From Rugalucina vietnamica (taxonomy: Eukaryota > Mollusca > Bivalvia > Lucinida > Lucinidae): DNA of 64,000 nt. The translations under genes were made by a program, and so were the position numbers. Below, one piece after another: positions 1 to 10,304 of this stretch (within the stretch, counting starts at the first letter, position 1; every line of letters begins with the position of its first letter). A model generated the notes under the pieces. It was not told the DNA's origin, made no database searches, and saw only the letters and a program-made list of their open reading frames with translations. The stretch is from the NCBI GenBank assembly GCA_964017185.1, contig OZ024870.1, positions 57,166,312 through 57,230,311 of the forward strand, written 5' to 3'.

Positions 1-479
1 CCAACTTTTATCTACATTTCATTCAAACACGGGTTCTAAATGTTTTGCAGCTTATGCCATGGTGCACCATTTTCAACAAAAATTACATACCGGAGATAAA
101 CCTTATAAACTGCGAAACGTTCAAGCATTTTCATGATCTGATACGGTCATGACTGATCAAATTAGAGTTTTAAAAGACAAACAGTATGCTTCAACTTCAC
201 TAGTTTAAATACAGCAGAGAATATTATTATTACAGCTTCAAGTTTGCCAATTACAGGCATAATTACAACTGACATTTGCAGCTTTCATCTGACGACACAT
301 TTCTAGAAATGTGCCCCTAAGGACCTACATTGTAATATGTGATTTTAGAAACTGAACCAACTATTAATTTGATTGTTCTGATTGCAAGAAAATGCATGAT
401 TTTTCTTGGGACCCATTGAGCATTTGTCTTAGCAATGATAAAGTTACATGTATGCAAATGGGCCAACCCGTGATATTAA

Positions 480-698
480 CCTATTAATGACGAATGGATT
501 CTCCCATCACTATCATTGGGGTGAGCCCATTTTAATTTTAGGGGATTCAGGTGTGATCTTAAGATTTTAATCCATTTTCCGATGAACGTCCTCTAATCAA
601 ACAGAATAGCCCTTGATGGGAAGCCGCGTTCTGCGGCGTCAGATCTGGGGTTATACTGTTTACCTTTGTTCGATAAAAATGACAGTTGACTTAATGAC
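480..698. mobile_element. TTAA-flanked MITE, copy 1
   Basis: It is bounded by TTAA at 476-479 and 699-702. The paralogous third block has the empty site near 46270 (GTGATATTAAAGTCTAAAAC), which proves insertion with a TTAA duplication. Inside is a diverged hairpin around GCCGCGTTCTGCGGCGTC (623-640), shared with copies near 32270, 49465 and 56140. TTAA targeting suggests piggyBac- or Kolobok-type mobilisation; no coding capacity is present. Confidence 0.75.
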
Positions 699-1238
699 TT
701 AAAGACTAATACATAGCACCGTTACTGTTTGATCAGTATTTTATTGATGTTGACCATCCTCTGCCCTTCTTTCAACATCATGTTTATATGAATACACATA
801 TGTACCAGTATATTAAGTTTTAAGTTGTATACATATGGAAGCTTGTCCTACGCTTGCTCCAAACTTCTAAGCCGATAACTAGTACTCAGGCGGGTGGAAA
901 TCCTGTTGCAATTAGGACGGAAGCATCAAGCAGATCATTTTTTAAAGCCACAATAGGTGGGAGACATTAATTATAACCATTAAAATATAGTGAAGTATGA
1001 CCAATAACAACAAATGTTATTTGCTGTATAACTACATGTACCAGACGGAATATTGCCATCGGTATTTTGTTAAACCTCTCCATACCGACGAAAATGGGAT
1101 ATATTCAGCCCTTGAAAACACAAAACTGCAAAACTGTGTTATCGTACCTCATGTTAGATATTTTCTTACATATATGACATAAATTATACATAGTTTATAT
1201 ATATTCTAGTTGTTAAAGCACGCAGAATCATAAAATGC

Positions 1239-1825
1239 TTTGTCTGTTGCTTGGCCCACCGGGGTCCAACTGGTGTTTTTCTTTTGCTCCGGAGTTAGTA
1301 GGTTATTCGGCGCCCAGGGATCTCCATCGTCGGGCAGCTTACTCAGTCTGTGAGTCCTGGTTTTTGATTCATCAGGATGTTTATCATGATTTATTTGTTT
1401 GTTCTTGATGATTCATTGACTAGTTAGAGATTCACCACGAGGACCGAATAGGTAACTAAATGTTATGAACCACTGCAGAAGCTGAGGGTGAGGTTATGGC
1501 CATGTAAAACCGGTTTAAGCCCGCCAGTAACTTTGTGTTACTGATCGTTCCAAGTCGATACTTCTGTGGTGGTTCTTTTTGTTTTATGTCTTGGTGTTTA
1601 AAAAATTTTTTGTGCTGTTGGCGCCTTATGTATGTTTTCATATTTTTAGTTAAGTTAAGGTAACTGAGTGGCCACCTATTGGGAAAATAGCTGCCCATTC
1701 GGCTTACGATTGTTTCATGGTATAAGTACCTGATTGTTAGTTTGGTTTTTTCCCACCTCGGTTTTTGGAGTGGGAATCTTTTTCTGATTGCGCCTTTTCC
1801 TGATCTTTGCCTACTTGTACCTTTT
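1239..1825 (+). repeat. Upstream pseudo-LTR of the Naiad element
   Basis: This matches 5461-6046 almost base for base, from the TGTCTGTTGC block to the terminal CTACTTGTACCTTT. It starts inside the SECIS-like hairpin region and so represents a 5'-truncated tandem copy. Its 3' end joins directly to the 5' leader of the full copy. Short ORFs readable here on either strand recur identically in the other copies and are not genes. Confidence 0.88.
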
Positions 1826-2187
1826 TATATCAGAGTTCTTGTGGTTGTGCCGTGTGGCGGCCCTAAAAAGTCTCCCCGTACATCCATTTAATGCTCTTAT
1901 TTTTCCAATCTTCAGGGATTGCTTGCAATTAGTTTGTATTTTCCTATCTCTAACTACCACAACTCTTCGATACCGTATTGAAGGTCATTAGTTGACCGTC
2001 ACTCGTATCTCGTTGTATAAGCGATTCTTACGTTTCTATCCATGAACTTGTATTAGACATGGACCTGAAGTGTGGGTTTCGGTTATACCTTTTTCTTTCA
2101 TTCGAAAGATTTTTGCATTACGATTAAGTGCATTATTTATTCTATAACCGGTATGAGTGTCGCGCTCCTTTTGGCAGTATCAACACA

Positions 2188-5100
2188 ATGCTCCCAACTA
2201 TGACTATCACAAAAAGATTAGGAATTACATTAACTCCCCTTAGGTTGCATGCCGCGTCTACTGTACGGATTCCTCATTCAACTAACAATTTTCAAAATTT
2301 ATTACCTACTGTAAGGGTGACACCTCTTAATTTATTTTCGGCATCTACTGTTAATCTACACGGAGCTTCTAATTCTAATATGTTTCGTAATAATCTTCAG
2401 ATTAGGTTATCTCCACTCAAATCACCAATTTTACGTAAATATATTAATCCGTTCAAGAGACCTGGAATGTACCCTAGTATTTCTAAGTGCAATGCCAAGA
2501 AGTGCAACTGTTGCAATCATTTATGCTCTAAGACTACTATCACTTCATCTGTGAATGGTAGGACATTTTCAGTGGTTAATGATTCTGATTTAGACTGAAA
2601 ATCAATGGATCTTGTATATGTTCTTACTTGAAATACAAACAATTGTAGGATGCAATATGTTGGACAAACTTGTCGAACTTTGCAAAAACGATTTGGTGAG
2701 CACTATCGTAGAATCAGAAAACCCAAAAATAATGATACCTTTCTGTACCAGCATTTTAAGCGCACTGGTCATTCTCCCAATGATGTTAAAGTTCAACCAG
2801 TGGAGAAAATCTCATATGATGAAAATTCTTCAGTTAGATTCAAAAACATTAAACGATTTGAAACTGAACTTAAATGGATAAAATTACTGCAAACACCCTT
2901 TCCACTGGGATTTAACGACAACATTTACCATGAAGGCAATATTTCCAAAATGCCCGATTTTGATGTACTTACACTTTCGGACTCTCGTAAACGTAAATCT
3001 AGATCTCATGGTATACGGAAAAGGGGTAATGACAAACGTAAACGGTGTGCTGCATTGAAATTGAATATTTCTCTTAATGATTTAGCTGTTAAACTAAGGA
3101 TTCACGGTCGACATCCAATGCTGTCGTATCTTAGTTCTCTACCTATTGCTGCATTACGTTCCTTGGACACAGAGGCTAATAGATTTTACGATAGAAATCA
3201 TCAAATGTATGACGCTGCACTGTTAACAAGATGTTATACTCAGCATGCTCTTCGTCCATTTATCGATTCCGAATCCAGTCACATTAGAAGTTTTATTAAA
3301 ATTCCTTTCATCAATAAAGGAATTGACTTTATTGATTTACCAAGCATATTCCAGGATAAATCAGTGATACAGTCTATACCTACCTACTTCCAAAATTCAG
3401 AACCTCCTATTATTTGTTACAAATATAACAAACCAATCAGAAATACAATTTTTAATTTCAATAAACTTGTTTCTGATCTTGATATCCATGCTAATACTCC
3501 TAAGTCTTGAGATTGTAAAGATTCAAAATATGTTTATCAACCCGCTGGACATATTGTTACTGGAAATTTAAAAATAATTTCGGATTCTAGAATTCGCAAA
3601 ATTGTTTCTAAAGGTCCGAAATATAGATTCCCTTCCTACATTAATTTCGACAAATGTAGAGAGGAGATTTCATCTGCATTAAATGATTTCGGTAATCGAT
3701 GGTGTAAACGAGAGGGTGTTGAGGATAATGCTCTTAAAGAATGGAAAAGAAGTATCTTCACTATCGTGGATAAACGTATTAAGTTTTATTCACAAAATAC
3801 TAATCTTTTACCTCCTAAACCCAAATCGTCATTTAGGCATTTGAAGCAGGGTATCCAAGAATTTCATAGAAAGTATGTCTTGGTTCCGGCAGATAAAGCC
3901 GCAAACAATGTTGTTGTCGTTTGTAGGCTTCACTACGTTAACACCTTAAAACAGGAGCTTGATGGTACCAGGGCTTATCTGGAGACAGATACTGATGAGG
4001 TGTCTGTAGTTAATGCCCACTTAAACGATTTACCTGTTAAGTTTTCTGTTTGTGTCAATGAAGGCCAAGACAAACTTCCTACGATGTATTGGTTACCTAA
4101 GCTTCACAAAAGACCATACAAAGCTAGATTTATCGCAAATTCTAGCTCTTGTACTACCACTGAACTTTCTAAATTATTAACTTCCTGTCTTACTGCTATC
4201 AAATCTCATGTTATAAGATACTGTGAGACAGTGTATGAAACTTCAAATAAAAATTGGTTTTGGTCAATTAAAAATTCTGGTGAGGTGCTCAGTAAATTGA
4301 AGTGTAGAGGGTTCCGTGCGACAAGCTTGTCCACATATGATTTTTCTACTCTGTATACAACATTACCACATAATCTAATTAAAGAAAAACTTCTGGATTT
4401 GATAGAGTGGACCTTCAAAAGGGCATTAAAAAACTATGGTTCACTTTATTTGGCATGTAATGACAGAAAGGCTTTTTTCACTTCCTCTGACCAAAGTCGG
4501 TATACACTTTGGTCATGTCAGAATGTATGCGACGCCTTATCCTATCTCCTTGATAATATTTATATTAGATTTGGGACCAAGTTATACAGACAAATTGTTG
4601 GAATTCCGATGGGTACAAATTGCGCACCTCTCGTAGCTGATTTATTTTTATACTGCTACGAAAGAGATTTCATGGATTCTCTTAACCATGATAATCAAGC
4701 TGATGTTATCGAGGCTTTTAATTCCACATCTAGGTACCTCGATGACCTATTGAACATTGACAACCCTTATTTTGAAGGAATGGTCAATCAAATTTATCCA
4801 CCTGAACTTCAGTTGAACAAAGCCAATATCTCAGATACTGAAGCCCCCTTTTTAGATCTACATCTTTCTGTTGCAAATGGATTTGTTTCTTCTAAAATTT
4901 ATGATAAGCGCGATGACTTTGATTTTGATATAGTAAATTTTCCTTTTTTGGATGGTGACGTTCCTCGTCGTGCTTCTTATGGTGTATACATTTCGCAACT
5001 TATTAGGTTTGCTAGAGTCTGCAATCATGTTACAGACTTCAACGCTCGAAATAAATGTTTAACGGCAAAACTTCTCCAACAGGGCTATCGGTATCATAAA

Positions 5101-5295
5101 CTTCGAAAAACATTTTCTAAATTTTATCGTAGACACTATGAATTGATTTCCAAATATAATGTTGGGTTAAAGACGCTTTTAAGTGAGGGCCTTTCGGAAC
5201 CTGAATTTTATGGTGACTTGGTTTACAAATTTAAGAAACTTAAAGGAATTAATGATTTTTCTTTTCAGTTCAGAAAAATCATTACAAACGTATAG
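2188..5295 (+). CDS. Naiad polyprotein: GIY-YIG endonuclease plus reverse transcriptase, with three in-frame TGA (putative Sec) codons
   Basis: One frame runs from ATG 2188 to TAG 5293-5295 (1035 codons), interrupted only by TGA at 2596, 2629 and 3508 (residues 137, 148, 441). GIY-YIG features are LVYVLT at 142-147, QYVGQT at 156-161, R168, E171, H172 and a candidate catalytic E225/E227. The linker has the Naiad CxC motif as TGA-D-C at 441-443, followed by GHIVTG and a KGPKYR block. RT motifs are D718 (YDFSTLYT), GIPMG at 805-809 and YLDD at 850-853. All three TGA codons sit at expected cysteines, and residue 148 would be a zinc ligand of the endonuclease (inference). Selenoprotein-coding Naiads are known from clams and spiders. 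In-frame GTG at 2128 opens the frame further, but ATG 2188 is the natural start. The C-terminus is shortened by a small deletion near 5287 compared with the copy at 30.9-32.2 kb. Role: target-primed retrotransposition. Confidence 0.88.
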
Positions 5296-5400
5296 GTTAT
5301 AACTTGAATGTTATGCGACAGTCTGCATGCTTAGTTTTTAACCCAATCATGGTTGATAACTATGCTGCCTTCTTTAATTGCACGCCGGTGGGTCGGGCGT

Positions 5401-5468
5401 CAGACTCTATGATGGCCCCGACATAAAGCTATTCATTTTAGTTGGTTGGGGCCGGAGCTTCTTGTCTG
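5401..5468 (+). promoter_or_regulatory. Putative form-2 SECIS element of the Naiad selenoprotein
   Basis: Helix I pairs CAGAC 5401-5405 with GTCTG 5464-5468. The quartet is ATGA 5409-5412 opposite GGAG 5454-5457, which contains the required GA. Helix II pairs GGCCCC 5414-5419 with GGGGCC 5448-5453 and extends through GAC 5420-5422 with GTT 5445-5447. The unpaired AAA is at 5425-5427, 12 nt after ATGA, which is the canonical spacing. A mini-helix CTA 5429-5431 with TAG 5439-5441 makes it form 2. It lies about 110 bases after the TAG stop. The copy at 31571-31642 keeps the same helices. Folding was done by eye. Confidence 0.72.
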
Positions 5469-6046
5469 TTGCTTGGCCCACCGGGGTCCAACTGGTGTTT
5501 TTCTTTTGCTCCGGAGTTAGTAGGTTATTCGGCGCCCAGGGATCTCCATCGTCGGGCAGCTTACTCAGTCTGTGAGTCCTGGTTTTTGATTCATCAGGAT
5601 GTTTATCATGATTTATTTGTTTGTTCTTGATGATTCATTGACTAGTTAGAGATTCACCACGAGGACCGAATAGGTAACTAAATGTTATGAACCACTGCAG
5701 AAGCTGAGGGTGAGGTTATGGCCATGTAAAACCGGTTTAAGCCCGCCAGTAACTTTGTGTTACTGATCGTTCCAAGTCGATACTTCTGTGGTGGTTCTTT
5801 TTGTTTTATGTCTTGGTGTTTAAAAAAATTTTTGTGCTGTTGGCGCCTTATGTATGTTTTCATATTTTTAGTTAAGTTAAGGTAACTGAGTGGCCACCTA
5901 TTGGGAAAATAGCTGCCCATTCGGCTTACGATTGTTTCATGGTATAAGTACCTGATTGTTAGTTTGGTTTTTTCCCACCTCGGTTTTTGGAGTGGGAATC
6001 TTTTTCTGATTGCGCCTTTTCCTGATCTTTGCCTACTTGTACCTTT
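5461..6046 (+). repeat. Downstream pseudo-LTR and 3' untranslated region of the Naiad element
   Basis: Second copy of the 1239-1825 sequence, lying downstream of the ORF. It ends at CTACTTGTACCTTTT; beyond that the two flanks diverge, which marks the 3' end of the element. The same 3' terminus is shared by the copies ending near 32219, 42853 and 45404. Confidence 0.87.
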
Positions 6047-7094
6047 TCATTTTCTCTATGGAAAATTTCAAAGATGTCTGTAAATACATCAGGGGAGACT
6101 ACTGTAGAATTAGAAACTCAAAGTCGAAAATCGTTTGTTTTTCTGCATCAATTTTATCGCTTTATGGAAATTTTATGTGTTTACTGGAAGATCTTCGGTA
6201 CTGGTACAAATACATAACAAACATCATACGATAAAATAGCAAAATAACCTAGGTGCAAGTCACTTACAAAATCCGCAATCAGTTCGGCATTGGTTTAAAT
6301 GCAACCTATGCTAAGCTGTCAGGGAAGTGGAACGAGGTACCGAAGTGGAGCGGAATGACAGTTAGCCAGCTGATCTATATAACTACGAATGACAAAGGCG
6401 TCACATGATTTCAGAATGTACACAGCATTGCCATTTTTGTATAATACACCTTCAAAAACTTAATAATAATCTCCCTTTAGGCTAATTTTATCACTTGCAT
6501 TTCGTGCTGTTTGTAGATGTTTCAATGTCCTTTCTTTCCGGAATACTTAAGCATGAAATCAAAGTTGTTTACCGAATCACCCTACCCTGCACATATTTGA
6601 CCACGTACATATACATGCTATGAAAGCTAGAAGAACAAAATGGAAAACAAATTGTGATTTTAACAGAACGGGCAAAAATTTAGCTTGACCTGCCTATTTC
6701 TATCGTCATGGACATATCGCAGGTGTCCTAGAGAGAATTTCAAATGACATCGCGCAGATGTTTCTGAATTGGATTTTTCTGTTATTCAATTATGGGTTTC
6801 AATAGAGTGTCCTGCTACAATAGTGTAGGCTAATCTCTTTATAGACTGATATGGTTTTACAATAGGTATAGCGACATCGACTCTCTTGCAAAAGAGAATC
6901 CATCGTATCAGTACGTTCAAACATCAAGAATTAATTTTGGCCATTGCTTTGTCACGTGTAATTATGGCATTTCAAACTAGCTAGTAACCGAAACTGCAAT
7001 CTAGCCCAACCCTTTCTCCAAAATACTGACAGTTGTATGGTCTAAAACCAACTTACCAGTCGCTTTTGTAAGAAACGTCGAACAAGCGACTTCA

Positions 7095-7337
7095 TGTTTT
7101 ATGTTTTGGTGTTGATTTTTTATGCTGTTTGCACCTTATGTGTGTTTCATATTTTATTTAAATTTGGGCAAACGAGTGGCAGCCTATTGGAAAATAGCTG
7201 CCTATTCAGCTTACGATATGTTTTCTTTGTATAAGTACAATGTACCTGATTGTTAATTTATGTTTTACCCACATCGGTTTTTGGAAAGAGTTTTCTTTCT
7301 GATTGTGTCATTTCCTGATCATTGCCTACTTTTACCG
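7095..7337 (+). mobile_element. Old Naiad 3'-end fragment
   Basis: A diverged version of the Naiad 3' terminus, from the TTTTATGTTTTGGTG block to GCCTACTTTTACC. The same fragment sits at the orthologous place in block copy 2 (38553-38787). Block copy 3 (about 50630) has the uninterrupted flank. The insertion therefore predates the split of copies 1 and 2. Confidence 0.65.
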
Positions 7338-7824
7338 TATTTCATCATGTTTGCTGTTTAATAGATGAGGCTTTTGCATGAGAAACAGTAAGTTTGGTTT
7401 CCGACCAGGTCCGTCCCGTCACTAACCCGCAGACTGCACGGTCACAGAATGCAGGCTAGAAGCTTGGAGAGATATTGTATAATCTAAGTATGTACCGAGA
7501 ACAAAGGCGATAATCAGCTGTGTAGTTACTCCAAACGTAGTTTAATTGGGCGACCTCGCAGATCAAAGTTTTGCATGTGTTGCACATTTCGGTTCACTTA
7601 TTTTAGGAATTCTGATTTGATTACCTCAGAGATTCTCTGACATAAACCGAGATATAAAACGATAATTAATCAGTCAACAAACAGAGAGTGTTCAAGACAG
7701 GTTTGTGCCAAACATGAATAAGCAGCTGCTTCGAAATAAGTTCAAGTCGTCAGATAGTGTATACACCAACATAAGCGTAATGTACAATATTTGCCAGACC
7801 ACTTTTCCACACATTGCAATTATA

Positions 7825-8757
7825 CACATGGAAATAAGTAAGGGAACACCTGTAATAATGTGACTACCACCTTTGGACTGTATATATCCTTTTTTGTAAA
7901 AATATGAAGAATGTTTCGACAACTTGTCAGAATCTGTAATATCCAAAGTTGCTTCTATGTGAAAATGGTTAGCATCAAACATTATCTGTGGCAGACAGCG
8001 GCCATCTTTGATTCAGATTTTTTTTTGCTAAATTTAAGAAACGCACTGTTAGTCGTTGCGATAACTTCATTATTTGAACTCGCATTGTCGTAATTTTTCG
8101 CAAGCATAAAGCTGAGACATTGCTTGTTGAACTTTGATCACAAATTCTTTATTTTCTGACCGACTGTTGACGGTAGGTCCATACTTTCCCGGGGGTAGGT
8201 TTCTTGATCACGTTTTGTTCTTTGGGTATACATTTTGAAGGTTGTAAATGTTGGATCAGATATTCGATATGACCCTTTAGGAATCTAAACATGCACGTTC
8301 TGGTTATAGTGTCCTAGCGGAATTATTCTTTTACGGCTTTATTTGCAAAATATCCAAGAATTTTGCTTTCCATAGAAATCAATGCAAACAGTAGATTTTG
8401 TATGATTCCCTGGTTTAGAGATGACGCATGAATTTTTATGTCCGAAGTCGTTTATTCATTCAGAACGATCAGATTCAAAATTTTATTCCTGTTTTGCTTT
8501 CAAAAATGGAGTTTTGCGGAGTGCAGAAGCCAAAAGGCAAACTTGTGTTCCGTAAAAGTGAAGTTTTTCACATATGGCACATTGTATCCTCCGTAGTACA
8601 AAGGCAAAATGTTGTGAAATTCCATAAATTGGTCTGTAGCTAGGCCAAGGTATGAAATATATGTGATAAAAATTTCCGTATCGCCAGAAAAAAGGAAAAC
8701 GGATTTTTTTTAACTTTTCCAAAGAGCTAAAAGTGTTCCCTAACTTATTTCCATGTG
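7825..8757. mobile_element. TA-flanked 0.93-kb non-autonomous Tc1/mariner-like element
   Basis: The TIRs begin CACATGGAAATAAGT and are inverted at 8730-8757 (ACTTATTTCCATGTG). A TA dinucleotide flanks both ends. Block copy 2 has the empty site near 39228 (CAATTATATGAACG in copy 1 flanks, AATTATATGAACG in copy 2). No transposase ORF is present. Confidence 0.7.
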
Positions 8758-9377
8758 TACATGTATATATGAACGAATGGAAGGTAGTTCTCCGGCTTTT
8801 TGCAACGATACGAAATATATTTCGTGGAATTAGAATTTTTGTGTTGTTTGTGAGTGTCAGGAAAATTATCATGCATTGCAAAATGTGACTGCAATTTATT
8901 TAAAGCATACTGTAATTGAACTGTAATACCTAGTCATTGCAATCAGAAATCAATTGTCTTTGAAAAACTAAAGTTGTTTCCAGATATAACCAAAATTAAA
9001 AGATAAACGGAAACAATAAGGGTCGATTTTCGAAAATAGATAAGGAAAACATGTCTTTGTCATGTTACAATATGTGTTTGCGTAAATGTGCAAGACTGAA
9101 CTATAAATGGGTGGTATGATGCTAAAGTGAACCAACCCACTATTCTAATCAATATTGAGTTATCTCCCTTGTCACCTCTCCATTATTAGAGCTATCAAAT
9201 GGTCTATCCAATGTTTCAATAGAGTACTTATGGCGGGAAATATAAAGTGGTTGAACTAACCCACATCTATTGAGTATATAATAAGCATGTCCTGCCACAT
9301 TGTTCTAACCAAGTATAGTGTGTTTGGTACTAAGCACTGTTGGTGCTAAAGTGAACTATTATATATCTCAATCCAAG

Positions 9378-10244
9378 ATGGCTGCCGTCAAAGAGCAGCT
9401 GCGGTTGCAAATGGAGAAAATTTCAGAATCTTTGCCAGAAAAGATATTTTCAGACAGCAGCGACGCGGAAGACCTTGACGACACTGACAAAGACCCGAAT
9501 TATGAACCAGGGGGTCAGTATATTTGCATATTTATGGTGTTTCAGCTTTCATTTCAGGAATAGAAGCACATGGTTGTTTTGTTTATTTTGTCAGACCCAC
9601 AGAACTTGCTTTTGAAGTCAATTTAGGAAATACTTGTAACAAATCAAATTATGTGAAACCAAAGTCCCTGTTTGCGATATCTGGTAATGTAAATTAATAT
9701 TTTTTTCTGCAGAAAATGATAAAACAATTAAGTATTCGGTTAGTTCACTTTAGACAAAACATAGGCTATGGTTAGTTCACAACATCAGGAAAACATGTCC
9801 GTGAAATGTATACCCCCTTAACCCCCAATTTTAATAGTAAAACTGGATTTTGCAGTGGTATACCTAGTTTTTGTATTTTTGCTCCAAAACATAGATTGTG
9901 AGTACTCGTTAGAACCATCTCGGCATAACCGCCTCGGTGAGGCGGTTCTAACATGTACTCACAATCAATGTTTTGTCCAATAATATTAAAAAAATCATTT
10001 TTTCTAATGATAAAGTTTCATATCAATACAACCGTGAACGAGGTATCCAGGATTTCTGGAAATGGGGTTCAAGTATATAACATTAATAAAACACGACTAT
10101 GGAACATGAAACTTTATCATGTCATTACGAAAGCATGCCCATAAAATATACAGAGATTTTTTCAGGTGTTTTTTTTTTTAATTTTAGAGGACCATATGTG
10201 AGATTAGTCAATGTACTAAATATGTCATTCTCTTTAAATAAAGA

Positions 10245-10304
<60 letters not shown>

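Larger units (their letters stand above)
1239..6046 (+). mobile_element. Full-length Naiad-type Penelope-like retroelement with pseudo-LTRs
   Basis: The element has three parts. A 5'-truncated head (1239-1825) is followed by a complete copy (5' leader from about 1826, ORF 2188-5295, 3' region to about 6046). The final 590 bases (5461-6046) are nearly identical to the head. This tandem pseudo-LTR arrangement is typical of Penelope-like elements, and the N-terminal GIY-YIG followed by RT identifies the Naiad clade. The near identity of the two pseudo-LTRs (mainly a homopolymer difference near 1602/5822) suggests a young insertion. Four younger or truncated relatives and several older 3' fragments lie elsewhere in the window. 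I found no clear target-site duplication for this copy. Confidence 0.87.

Noticed and set aside
2602-2881. Overlapping frames on both strands in the Naiad endonuclease region
   Set aside because: Shadows of the main frame, which carries the GIY-YIG and RT motifs.
2596-3510. Alternative genetic code (TGA as Trp or Cys) instead of Sec
   Set aside because: The other intact genes here end in TAA or TAG and give no evidence of a variant nuclear code; the molluscan setting and the SECIS-like hairpin favour Sec. A variant code is not formally excluded.
2596-3510. The three TGA codons as simple nonsense decay
   Set aside because: No TAA, TAG or frameshift occurs over the same 3.1 kb until the C-terminal end, and all three TGA codons are at expected cysteines.
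5378-5630. Open frames in the Naiad 3' region (also at 1456-1698, 5678-5920, 31474-31716, 44788-44985)
   Set aside because: They recur only because the Naiad 3' sequence is repeated; no start context or domain. Only the short stretch up to 5426 reflects the lost C-terminus.
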